Positions 11,951-22,965 of a stretch of 64,000 bases of DNA are shown in pieces (positions within the stretch are counted from its first letter, which is position 1; the number at the start of each line of letters is the position of its first letter). The DNA comes from Parietaria judaica (Eukaryota > Streptophyta > Magnoliopsida > Rosales > Urticaceae), in assembly GCA_954871525.1 (NCBI GenBank), contig OX940865.1, positions 15,452,606 through 15,516,605 on the forward strand, in the 5' to 3' direction. The notes below the pieces were generated by a model. It saw only the letters and a list, made by a program, of their open reading frames with translations, ran no database searches and was not told where the DNA came from. A program made the position numbers and the translations under genes.

Positions 11951-14775
11951 TTTTTTTTCAAGTAAAAGATGGAGGCCCGACATCTCGCAATGTGATCTCG
12001 AATCCCAACTAGGTTGGCAACTAAAAACACAAAGTAAGAAATGGGGCTCTAGATAAGATAAATAAAAAGCATCACAGTTTACAAAGATATAGAAAGAGAC
12101 GAGAACGTAACAAAACCTAATATCTCTCTAACAAAGCACAACTAAAAAATAAAACTAGCAAAATCTAAAGTTCTCTTTCATACAAATATCATCATTAACG
12201 AAAGAAGAAATGAACTCCGGGTGCGAAGGCCACCAATGTTGATCCAAAGATTGAGCACCAAATCTAGCAAGGGCATCAGCAGCTTGATTATCCTCTCTAT
12301 AAATATGTGTGACTCTAAAGTTGATAAGCTCCAGATAACTAATGCATTTTGACCATTGAGCCCGCAACTTCCAAGGCACCAAATGAGATTTCTTCTGAAG
12401 AAGTTGAACCACATAAGTAGAGTCGGACTCAAGCCAAATATTTTCCCAATGAAATTCTTTTGCTTTCTCAATAGCAAACATAGCGGCCGTTAATTCAGCT
12501 TCAAAAGCATAAGCAGAGTCGATATGGAACGCAAAAACCATGATGAAATCCACGATAGGTCCTGAAAATACCTCCTGCACCAGATACACCCGGAGTACCA
12601 ATTGAGGAACCTTCAATGTTGCATTTTAACCAACAAATAGGAGGAGAGCGCCATATAACTGAAACAATATTTGGAGCTTTCCCAGAATGAATTTCCAAAC
12701 CAAAAAACTTCAAGATTTGTAAATCCTCCGAAGAGTTTGATGTTCCTAGCATAAAGAAATCCGCTTCTTTAATACATCGCCAAACTTGTCTCAGAAGATT
12801 GCTAGTGTTGGGGATCACATCCTCAAAAACACAGGCATTCCTAGCACGCCAAATGAGCCAAACTGTTGATATTAGGGGTGCAAATAAAACCCGAAAACCG
12901 GGTAAAAACCCGAATCCGAATCTGTATCCGAATTTAAAACCCGAATCTGAATCTGAATCCGGAATTCGGATCCGGGTACCCGTTACCCGGTTTAAAACCG
13001 GGTTCGGGTACCGGGTAGTGAAATCTTAAAAACCGGGTACCCGGTACCCGGTTTATTTAATTTTTAATTTAAAAAAAAATAATTTAGGGTTAGGGCTCGA
13101 CACTCATCTCTCATTTTGATTTCTCATTTTAGGGTTTCATTAAAATATTTTTTTAATTTTTGATGCGCGGACGGTGAAATTATGATGGAAAGCCGGAAGA
13201 ACTCGAAGTGCTTTATCATATATTTTTTAATGCATTTTAAAGTTTAGACAATGGATGCATGTTTTTTTTATGTACGAGACATGTGTAATGTTTATTTTGA
13301 GATAATTTAATTTTTCTATTAAAAAAAATAAAACAGATGCGGGTAAAAACCCGGATCCGGTTTAAAATCCGAACTTGGTTTCCAAACCGGGTACCGGGTA
13401 CCAATTTTCAACTACCCGGAAATTCGGGTACCCGGAATTCGAGTACCCGGATTTCAGGTACCGGGTACCGGGTAGTAAATTTCAACTACCCGGAAACCGG
13501 GTCCGGGTACCGGGTACTTCAAAAAAACCGGGTACCTGACCCGGTTTCACCCCTAGTTGATATGACCGCAGTATTCCAGAGAGCGAAGATATGAGAGCTG
13601 AGATTCACGGAAGCGGCATTCGAAAGCAGTAATGAAAGCGACCCTCCTGTATTGATTGGCTTTCGAAATATATCTGAGATAGCCCGCCAAACAAACCCTG
13701 CGAAGTTGCAATGGACGAAAATATGGTCGATATCCTCCACTTGTTTGTTGCAAAAGCGACACATTGTAGCTAGCTCAAATCTTTTTTCCTGCAAAGTAAA
13801 CTCAGTAGGAAGGAAACCTAAGAAAGCCCGCCAACATGTAATAGTCCTCTAAGGTGGAAGAAATTCTTTCCATAGAAACGTCTGCCATTGAGGAAACAAA
13901 TTATAATTAGCACAAAACATATTATAAACCGATTTCACTGAGAATTCACCATTATTAGAAAAATACCAAACACAAACATCATCAACTTCCTCAATAAATT
14001 CAAATTTTATAATATCCTCAATGACAGAAGTCAATAAAGTAGGTGGCAAGTTCTATTCATTATTAACTCGAAACTCATATATTGTAGCTGTGAGATTTTC
14101 TCTATTTCGCAAAGGAATATTTTCTCTATCAGCTACACACGGATATAACAAATTATCAAGCCAAAAATTTCTATCAGAGTTCCTAGTAATCAACCAACGA
14201 ACATTATCTTTTACCAACGAAAAGCACGGGCTCCAAGAACGAAAAATCGATGATGAGTTCACGCTAAGTTTCAAAGATCCACTAGGATGAAAAATCCGAG
14301 TTTGTATCAAACACAAAGGGAAGGAACTTGTACTAATAAATTGCCAGTAAAGCTTTCCAAGCATAGCTTTGTTTAGAGCACTCAAGTTTTTAACCCCAAT
14401 ACCCCCATCCGTGATAGATAAACTACATATATTCCATGGAACAATAATCATCTTTCTGTTGTCAATAGAACCCGACCAAATAAAATTCCTCACTGCTTTT
14501 TCCAATTTTGACAAAAGACTTTTCGGCCAAGCATAAACTGAAAATGAGTGAAGAAAAGAATTTTGAATAACTGAATTGACAAGAGTAATCCTACCAGCCA
14601 AAGACAAACTAGAACCTTTTCAATTAGCAAACTTACTCAAAATGGTATCGGCCACTGGATGTAACCATTTTTTCCTTGGAGCACCCTTAAATAAAGGAGC
14701 TCCAAGGTACTGAAACGGCAAAGAAATTTTTTTGAGCTTCAAAGCATTAACAATGCCAAGCTTCCTGTGAGATAC
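11951..14775 (-). mobile_element. Decayed L1-type LINE (RT C-terminus, zf-RVT, RNase H), split by a MITE
   Basis: On the minus strand from about 14760 downward the sequence encodes the end of a plant LINE reverse transcriptase (LPFQYLGAPLF, then SLAGRITLVNSVIQ), followed by the zf-RVT region (MCRFCNKQ...DHIFVHC) at about 13560-13760 and an RNase H-like domain at 12155-12600. In the RNase H part an acidic residue (WLESDST) and the tail DNQAADALARF are visible. A run of A residues on the minus strand at about 11951-11960 marks the probable 3' tail. The copy is dead: a TGA replaces the expected Trp codon before KGSSLSLAGR, there are frame changes, and the 5' part is missing. A hAT MITE interrupts it at 12873-13555. 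I did not find the LINE's own target duplication. Confidence 0.85.
12873..13555. mobile_element. hAT MITE filled with CCGGGTACCC palindromes
   Basis: Ends are TAGGGGTGCAAA on the left and TAGGGGTGAAACCGG on the right (minus strand). A perfect 8-bp duplication GTTGATAT flanks it (12865-12872 and 13556-13563). Both subterminal regions of about 150-220 bp are dense in CCGGGTACCCGG and close variants, while the centre (about 13060-13330) is AT-rich and unrelated. The insertion lies inside the LINE between its zf-RVT and RNase H parts, so it is younger than the LINE. ORFs in it are by-products of the repeats. Confidence 0.92.
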
Positions 14776-14820
14776 CTAATTAACACATAAATCAAATAAG
14801 ACCACAATAAGCAAACAGAC

Positions 14821-15569
14821 CAAGGTTCAACTTACCGATGTTACCGATAAACCGATTACCGTTTTCGACGGATTAATCGATAGCTTACCGATTAACCGAC
14901 GGAAAACCTATAACATTGTAGCTTACCGATTACCGATACTTTTCGATGATTATCGACGGATTATCGATACTTTTCGATACTTTTTGACAGAAAACTTATA
15001 AAATATTTTGGTAATATCATACCACAAAACATATGTTAAATTATTAAGTGTATAATTATAATATTAATATTAGTTGAAGTGTATAATATTAAATGAATAT
15101 ACATATTAAGTGTATATGTATGTTAGGTGAAGTGTTAATATGTATGTTAAGTGTATAATATTATTTGAAGTGTGTAATATTAAGTTAAATTATTAAGTGA
15201 AAGTGTATGTGTATGTTAAGTTGTGTGATATTAGTTGAATAGCAAAAAGTCCCACATTGATAGATGACAATAGTTTGGTGATGTTTATATACCAAATATT
15301 AGGGACAAGGGCTTGGGCCCTTTGGGGGACGTGGCGGGGTGGGGTGGTGCAGATATAATTATTTTTGCCGAATTCTTTTTTACCGAAAAGTACCTTTTTT
15401 TACACTGATTTTACCGAAAATCGGTTGGTAATCGGTTTATCGAAAACCTCGAAAATCGTCGAAAAGTATATAAAAACGATAAGCATTACAACCGGCAACT
15501 TACCGGTAACTACCGAAAAGCCGAAAAATCGACGATTATCGTCGATTATCGTCGAAAAATCGTACCTTG
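14821..15569. mobile_element. hAT-like non-autonomous element filled with ACCGAT/CGAAAA words
   Basis: It starts CAAGGTTCAACTTACCG and ends CGTACCTTG, with a perfect 8-bp duplication AAACAGAC at 14813-14820 and 15570-15577. The first 180 and last 210 bp are full of TTACCGATTA, ATCGAC and CCGAAAA repeats in both orientations, around an AT-rich core. This is the same layout as the TAGGGGTG elements but with other ends and another word. It inserted next to the 5' end of the LINE remnant. Confidence 0.88.
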
Positions 15570-15577
15570 AAACAGAC

Positions 15578-17197
15578 CCCTATTAAATAAATAAAAATAA
15601 AATGTTCAATCTCTTCAGGAATATCTTTTTCCTTTCGATGTCATTAAATATCTTGAGCTTCTGTAACTCGTTGATACACATACTCGAAAGTCTATTACAA
15701 TTGGCTATTTTACAATTAGATATTGCTCGTGACACTGAAGCTTTCTACGAAAATGTTTGCGATTCTCGTCGTTCTTAATGAAACGCTCCTTGAACCTATC
15801 TTCAAAATCCTCCCACCGCTCAAAATGATCACACCATTTAATGTTACGAATTACGACCCAAAACCTTTGAACCGAAAACGTAAATGGCAAGAACGAAATA
15901 AAAATTACGCCAAAAATTATAGTGGTTCGCTCCCAATGTGAGATGTACGTCCACTTATCGCTTGAAAATCAAGATCCACTCTAATCTTCAATGGAGTTGT
16001 TCGAAAACACCCTAAGCTCACTTCTGGCCCTTTTGCCACCAAGAACTCTCTTAAAAGAAGAAGAAAGCTCATGTCTTTTTAGACCCTAGAGCCAACCTTG
16101 CTCAACTAGACAAGCAAAAGCACATTAAGGAGATATCTTAAAAATACCCAAAAGGTCGATTACGAAATTACCATTAAGCTTCACATTTAACATTCAAATC
16201 ATAATACATTTTATTTTGAAATATATTCATGGTGATTAGAACCTCCAACTTTGCGTCAAGGATGTCGAGGCAGGATTCCATCCTCGTCTCCGAGGCTTGT
16301 TGGCGCTCCACCACCTCTCGAAGTCATCTCGCGTCGACTCTTTCTTCTTAAGAGGGTAGATTGATTTCTTCGTAAAAGGGGAGATTGAATCCCCCACAAT
16401 GATTTCTTTATGAAAATCTTCCAAGATAATAGTCATTCTCAGGAAATATGTTTGGACTCGGAAAAAAAATCCAAAGTAAAGAAAACCATTGATGAACGTT
16501 ACCCCGATCTCTAATTCCGGAGTTCAACCAGAAACGAAAATCCAACTAATCCCTCAAGCAAGGGCCTATATATATATTATATATGTGTGTGTGTGTGTAT
16601 GGAAGTCTATCAGAACATTGGATGTTGAATTTAGCTAACAGTTATTGCACATTAAATCAACAGTTCCGTACTGTCAAACACGTACCGATTCTACAACATG
16701 AACTGAACATAAGGATTGTTAAGATCAAGGTTTTAAAACCCAGATGGCCCCCACCGGTAGCCCACTGAAACGGAATGTCCGGATTTGATTCGTCATAAAC
16801 CTGAGCCATTTTGCAGTAACTTGATCGAGAGACTGCAAACAGCCCGAGGAAACCGACCCAAACATCAGTCTGAAACTTACCCTAGGAAAACTTGTAACCC
16901 AACCCCTACAAACCGAGCTTCCCTTTCACGTCTTCTACAGAGCCCAATCGGAAACCCCAAAACACTCTACACTGACGACACCGAAGCTGATAGACAATAG
17001 ATGGGATACGGTTAAGAAAACTAAAAACGCCGCCGCCGATGCTGCATATTATTTTCCAAGTAGTCCGTTTATTCAACCTTCAATAATGGCACTCCATGAG
17101 TTACTCTCTGCAATAAGAAAACAGCATATAAATTATCGAGTTTTAAACAATTTATGTTGTTTTCTCAATGATGAGTTCTAAGTACGAGAATTAAGTT
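15578..17197. other. Spacer with an unrecognised coding-like patch
   Basis: A minus-strand patch at 15705-15890 could encode a charged, W/F-rich segment (FERWEDFEDRFKERF) that faintly resembles retroelement gag, and 16236-16436 (minus) is another short open stretch. Neither has a recognisable domain, start context or splice structure, so I do not call a gene. The rest includes a TA/TG run at 16568-16600 and the probable 3'UTR of the FDM-like gene next to 17198. Confidence 0.4.
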
Positions 17198-20100
17198 TTA
17201 GTAAGAAAAATAAAGAGTTAACCATTCGTCTGACTCGATCCGGCGCTTCTTATGTGCCCATTTCTTAAGGATCACTTCAACACCTTCCTTCAGATAAGCT
17301 CTTCTCCCTTCGTCATAGTTCCAAAGTTCGGAGATAATGTACCCGCCACTTGCGTTGTACTCATTAATCTCCATCACTGCTCTTACCACGGAATCGTAAA
17401 CTTCTTTGCCCATTTCTGCCTTCAGTCTTTTCAATTTTTCATCTTCATCGTTGATAACGTGCTGCATCAATTAAATCGTCAGTGAGCGTACATTTGTAAT
17501 GTAGTAGATATTGGATGGACACTCGAGTATTTTCCGACCGAACGAGTAAATAAGAGACCAAGCTCCTTTTCATATTTTCTCATAATGGAGGAGTTACTGA
17601 CTCCAATAGTCCCTGTTCGATTGGATGGAGTCTTAAAACATATTTATTTTATAAATTTTAAGGGAAATTTCGGAAGTTTATAAATAATGATATGATTAAT
17701 ATGTCTGTACTTGTTTATTTAGAACCCTTAAACGCTACAAATAATATTAAAAAGTATATATTTCCATCCAATCTAACAGTGAAGGACTAATGTTGCACCG
17801 AAATCGTAAATTGAAGGACCATTACCGCTCATTCTTATTTTTCTCAAGGGGTCATTCCCGAACATACCTCTTAACAGAGGGAATACCGAAGCCAACAACT
17901 ATAGGTAGAACTATTCCAAATTTTATTAACAAAGAAAAAAACAGAGAACAAACCTTGTGTTTCCCGTCAACTTCAACCACTTTAAGAGGATGCCACTCAG
18001 GGTCCTTAAGATATTCACCCCACAGTGAGCACACCTCTATCGCCTTATTTTCCGCTTCTTCTTCATCATCGTACTTTCTCTTCATTGCTTCGAGAAATGG
18101 AATACCATCAAGTTCTCCCATTCTTTTAAGACGAATTGCGGAATCATTTGAGATATCTTTGAAGCCCTAAAAAGAGGTTAAGAGGCATTACAGGGAAATA
18201 TGAGAAAGGCGAAAATACGGTTACTAATAAAAATGCGGGTCTCACGAAGGCTAGAAACTAATTGGTACAACTAACGGATATTACATACTCTAGAAATTGT
18301 TTAGAAGACACAAAATTTAACAGCTTAATTTCTTTGTAGCGGATCATTACCTTGGTTCTAATTATAAGATCCAACAGTTCTTCCCTAGAGATATATTGAA
18401 TACAAATAATGTTCTGGTTCTCCACCTTTTCTGTATATTTTTTCTTGCCCGTAGGGGTGAACCCGGTTTTTTTTTTTTTTCAAATCTGGAACTGGATTCT
18501 CGATTTTGGAAAATTCAAAACCATATGCGGTTTTTAAAACCAAAACCGGTCCAGATGCTGTTTTAAAAGCGCATTTCCGGTTTTTGTTACACTCCTACTA
18601 CTTGGTGTAGCTTCTTATTAGATATACCCTTCCATGGTGAATGTTTTCTGGTAAAAAATAAATCAAGAATAAAATATTTAGGTTTGGATTTTGACCCCAA
18701 TGTCTTAAAAGAACCGTTAGTTAAAAATAATTTGGACATACAATTTGCTGACCCTAATATTGTTGGGTGGTGAACGAGAATAGTTTGATTATAATTAAAC
18801 ATGCACATATAATAGTTTTATATAATTAGCATAAAAATTCAATTCCGTGAGTAAACATGCACATATAATAGTTTGATTATAATTAAAGATTGTATGCAGA
18901 AGACCTCATTCCAAATCTAGCAAGAGAACCGAGGTAGACAAGGAAACTCACATTTACTATTTCTTTACGAGCTTCCGTCAGCTCGTTATTGCTATTGTGC
19001 TCCTTTATAATTAAACCTTGATTCAGAATTTCTAAGTGTTCGTAATCCTGTTCCTTTGCTCTCAGATCTTTCTGAAGCGCCTCCACCTCTTGAAGAACTT
19101 CGAGACTATCGCCATCCATGTGTTTCATGACATTCACAGCGCCTCTGAGACGCACAATTTCCAACGCCAGTTCTTGCTTTGCGTCGAGTTTCTTTTCCAG
19201 TTGGATTATTTTGTCATGGAGCTTCTCTTTTTCCCTCTGAATGAAATTTCTTACAGTCCAGTTAATTTGCAAATGCCCATAAAATTTAATAAAATAAATG
19301 TTTGGTACTTGAGAATAAAACATTAACCTTTTGTTCCTCTGCAAGCTTCATCATTTTTTCATCGACAATCTTTTGCGCCATAGCAGCCATTTCCATAGAG
19401 CTATTTCTTATGGTGCTCTAAGAAATAACAAACAGAGTGTTGATAAGTTAGCTACACAATTTACGATCTGGGTATCAGAATTAATCCAAGTAAATCACAT
19501 ACGAAATCATCCAACAGTAGTTCAATAAGACGATGAAACACCTATCATTTTATTGAATAAAAATAAGAAAATGATAAACTATGGACCAACCCTTCGAGAG
19601 CGAGGTACAAAACCCTCCGTGATGCAAACAAACCTACGTATGAAATAAAAAACCTACGACTGATGTCTGATGGTCACTATTTATTACAAGCCTTGAGAAA
19701 ACAAGAAAAGAGTCTAATGCCCTTAATTGGTTACTCATTGAAAAATGAATTAAAGTACTTGCTCTTGCGATTTTTCTTGAGGAATAGACGCCTATCGTGT
19801 TTTCAGTTCGTTCTTTACATTGAATGAGTTTGTTTTGCATTAACAATTATCACTTAATGTTCTGGCATTGAAGGAGCTAAGGAATATAGAGATTCACGAT
19901 TTTAACACTTGGGTCGGAAAAAGATGACTTTAAGCACGAAAAAACGAACCTTTTCAATCTCTTCTGCAAGTTTTTTACTTTCGACATCGTTAACTGCCTC
20001 TCGATTCTCCAGTTCCGCGGCACGCAGCTCAAGATCCTGTTTTTCAGTGTCGAGTTGAGACTTAAGCTTTTCGAAGCCGTTGAAGATTCTCTTAAAATGA

Positions 20101-21242
20101 TCTCGAGATCTCGATTGAATCATCTTAATGTCTGAGAAAAAAAAATACAAAATATATGAACTTTAGATACAACAAAAAGAATATTCCAAACTAGATTCAC
20201 CACGATAACATTGACGAACCAAAAATGAAGGAGAATAAATTTCAGTAGCACTTCCAGTACCTTCATTATATTTTTCGTGGAGCCTCTCATTTTCCTCCAC
20301 TACCTTGGTGAACAATGTCGTCGTTTCGCTGCATTTGAGTTGTATTTGTTCAAGGTTTTTGTTTTTTTGCTCGAAGATATTTGTAAGGTTGGACACGAGT
20401 TTATCCCGTCTCCCGGCTTCATCCTCCATGATTTGAGACACGGTCTTCAGGTTTCCAATCTTGCGAAGGTGTTCACCGACTATGCCAGTGGATTTGTAGT
20501 CGTCTGCACGAGCAATCCAAGCATAGAGGCCGTCTTTCTCGCCTTCGGCAACCCATTCCTTCTTCCCATGGCGATCCGCCATGTAAGCGCGCTCAAAGGA
20601 CTGAGCGTTGTGAAAGCCCTCCCAGCCTTTGTTGAATTCCACAATGGCGATTCCCGAGTGGCCATGGAAGTTCCACAATGGACGCACCCGCGTGGGATTG
20701 AACCCTCTCTCTATCAGCTCATCACGCAGCTTAGACCCACTCGCTCCAACGGAACGCCCGCCTTCGTCCTTTCTAGTAGGGATGTTAACTACGACACCTG
20801 TCCAAGGCCACACAATCTTATCTTCGAGATCACCCTCGTTCTCATCTTCATCGATTTTCTCTTGCTCTTCGCTCTGAATCTGGATCTGGTTCTGGATCTG
20901 GCTTTGGTTTTGGCTCGAGCTCGGGTCTTGGCTCGGGCTATCCACGGCCGGTAAATTTTTTATGAGAAATGCTTCTAAAGCTAAGTGCTCACCCTTTTGC
21001 CGTGCACTTCTCTTTTTCGAAGGACTCTTTCCCACCCCGGAAGCATGCTGAAGAAGATCTTTATGCTGGTAATTTTCCTTCTTCTTCTTCTTCGGGCAGA
21101 ACGGGCACGTAAAAGTCCCATCAGAACTCTTCACCGAACGATTTCCATTCTTCAACAATATGTAAGATTGAACTCTAACAGCACGAGTTTCCGGGTCATT
21201 TACGTACTCATTTTGCGACAGAAGAGTACCGGAACTTCCCAT
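17198..21242 (-). CDS. FDM/IDN2-like XS-XH domain protein (RNA-directed DNA methylation)
   Basis: Members of this family bind double-stranded RNA with a 5' overhang and act with the de novo methylation machinery downstream of siRNAs in the nucleus. Coding exons (minus strand) are 21242-20261, 20131-19950, 19417-19328, 19236-18952, 18166-17954 and 17461-17198. All borders are GT-AG, frames join, and the product is 671 residues, close to the family's 630-650. Order: zf-XS near 46-92 (CPFCP, then H60 and H66); a Q/S/E-rich linker; XS domain about 144-262 (WPWTGVVVNIP, FHGHSGIAIVEF); a long coiled coil about 275-510 (QLEKKLDAKQELALEI, NVMKHM); XH domain about 524-665 (RLKRMGELDG, EVCSLWGEYLKDPEWHP, NEYNASGGYIISELWNY). 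Nothing is missing, so it should be functional. SGS3 shares XS but lacks XH, so FDM/IDN2 fits better. A degenerate hAT MITE sits in the intron at 18167-18951. Confidence 0.93.
18452..18597. mobile_element. Degenerate hAT MITE in an FDM-like gene intron
   Basis: The left end is TAGGGGTGAACCCGG and the right end (minus strand) TAGGAGTGTAACAAAAACCGG. Between them are AAAACCGGT-type words and a poly-T tract. The 8-bp flanks do not match, so the copy is old or one edge has been lost. Confidence 0.6.
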
Positions 21243-21840
21243 CAGCTACCAAAAAGAGCACACGAAAACCTCGAGAATTTTTTAAGCTCAAAGTATCGTT
21301 CGAAACCGCGTTTCTAGGAGTGTAGAATCCTCTAAAGAACCTACATGTACATCTGCAGAAATAAAATATACGTCATTGACAGTTATAACAAGGTTTAAGA
21401 ATCCGGGTATCTCAAAACCCCGGTACCCGAAAATCCGGTTCTCAGTTTCCGGAATCCGGTTAACAAAATTACTCTGCACAAAGAGCTTAAAGCATCACAG
21501 ATAAAAAAAACTCAACGAATTTAAAATCAGAAAATCACAACACAAATTCCCAATTCCCAATTCCCGAAACCAATCACGACATTGCTAAAAACCTAAGAAA
21601 GTTCATCTCTTCCATCTTCTACTACATGCACAGCGAAATCAAGCAGCATAAGCACAAGCAGTTTCTTCGAACATAATCGAGAAAATATTCAGAAACAAAA
21701 AAAGGCATTTCATGAAACAAAACCTCAGAAAGAGCGCGAGTATCGGGAAGAACTGGGTCGGGTCGCCGGAGACGATCGCCGGCGGGAAGATCGCCGGGAA
21801 GCGCGTGGCGGATCTAGTCTAGGGTATTTTACAGTCTTGC
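21243..21840 (-). other. Probable 5' leader with intron of the FDM-like gene
   Basis: On the minus strand GTAG just before CTG-ATG is a good acceptor, with the exon resuming at 21245. A donor GAG|GTTTTG lies at 21723/21724, after a GC-rich leader of about 110 bp (21724-21835). This suggests a 5'UTR intron at 21246-21723. Inside it (21389-21466) lies CAAGGTTTAAGAATCCGGG followed by CCGGTACCCG words, which resembles one end of the hAT elements described here. The partner end is not visible. Confidence 0.5.
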
Positions 21841-22965
21841 ACTTGCTGGTTCACTGTAAAACTGGATACCATGGCATTACTGCATGATTTTTATCCACTC
21901 TCTTTCTTCTTCAATTTTTTTTTAATTACATTTTTAACCCTTACATTTTATATTATCTTCTTTTGTCTTTTGCTCTTGATTTAAGTAACAAACAAAAATA
22001 CATTTTATTTCAATTTTTCCCAAAATTATATTTTCCAAGACAAAAGTTGAACGTAAAAATTATATAAAGTAACGATAAAAAAATAAGTATTTAATACGGT
22101 ATAATTATAGCACAATAATACACAACTGAATTATTTGTATCTACAGTTGACTGCGTGGAATCTAGTGAAAGAAGCTTTGTGTTTGTGAATTCCACGTGGC
22201 AAGACAAGAGCAAGTCTTCACGGTCGTACTAAAGGAACAAGTACAAGTGAATACTGGCAATGCTATACTGTTACAATCTCATAGTGCCTACGTTTATGCC
22301 CTCTCATCTCAGCCGTCCGTTTTGATTCCATTTACAGATGGAAAGTGAACACTAATAAAAGAAACGACAGCATATACGTAAACGACAATAAAATATAACT
22401 TTGTATATTTTGTTTTTCCATTGAACTTGTCATTTTGTTTCAAGTTTTCTCATTGAATTTATCATTTTGCATCATATTACCTCATGAACTTATTATCATT
22501 CTGATACAATTGAATCCGGGTTATGTACCGAAATTTTGGAAACCAGTTCGGGGTTTGAAGTTTTTAGAACTTGGAATCCGAAAGCTAAATCCGAGGTTTG
22601 TAGAAGATAAAGTACTGTTTGAGGCAATAATAAAACATGAAACGCAAACAATTGAAGAAACAGAAACGACAAAGAACAAGCAAATAATGAAGACGAGAAC
22701 AAAAACGACAATTGAGAAGAAATGACACGATACGAGGAATCTGTGGACTGTGGCCAGTAAAGCACCAAAAACGACAGGATTTGAACTTAATTCAGCTTCA
22801 TTATAGTTCTTGCATACACAAGTTTGAACAAACAACCTTGGTAAACAAAGAATAAGATTATACCTTAAGGACACTAAATTTATTAATGCCAACCAAAACT
22901 GAAATTCACAACATCCAATAACGAGGATTTTCCCCCGGAAATAATAATTACAGAATCCGGTCAAA
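21841..22965. other. Spacer between the CHY-RING and FDM-like genes
   Basis: This holds the promoter of the FDM-like gene and the 3'UTR of the upstream CHY-RING gene (both minus strand). I see no conserved element I can name. A short GGTTATGTACCGAAATTTTG patch near 22519 resembles the CCGG-word repeats elsewhere. Confidence 0.45.

Noticed and set aside
12890..13550. Regular spaced GC palindromes that look like a CRISPR or REP-type array
   Set aside because: Spacing is irregular, no unique spacers alternate with a fixed repeat, the genome is plant, and the whole block is bounded by hAT ends with an 8-bp duplication.
15705..15890. Minus-strand ORF with W/F-rich charged segment, possibly gag
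   Set aside because: Too short, no second motif, no LTR or primer site nearby; kept only as a note in the spacer entry.
20277..20954. + strand ORF of 225 codons
   Set aside because: Antisense shadow of the first coding exon of the FDM-like gene, which has clear zf-XS and XS domains.
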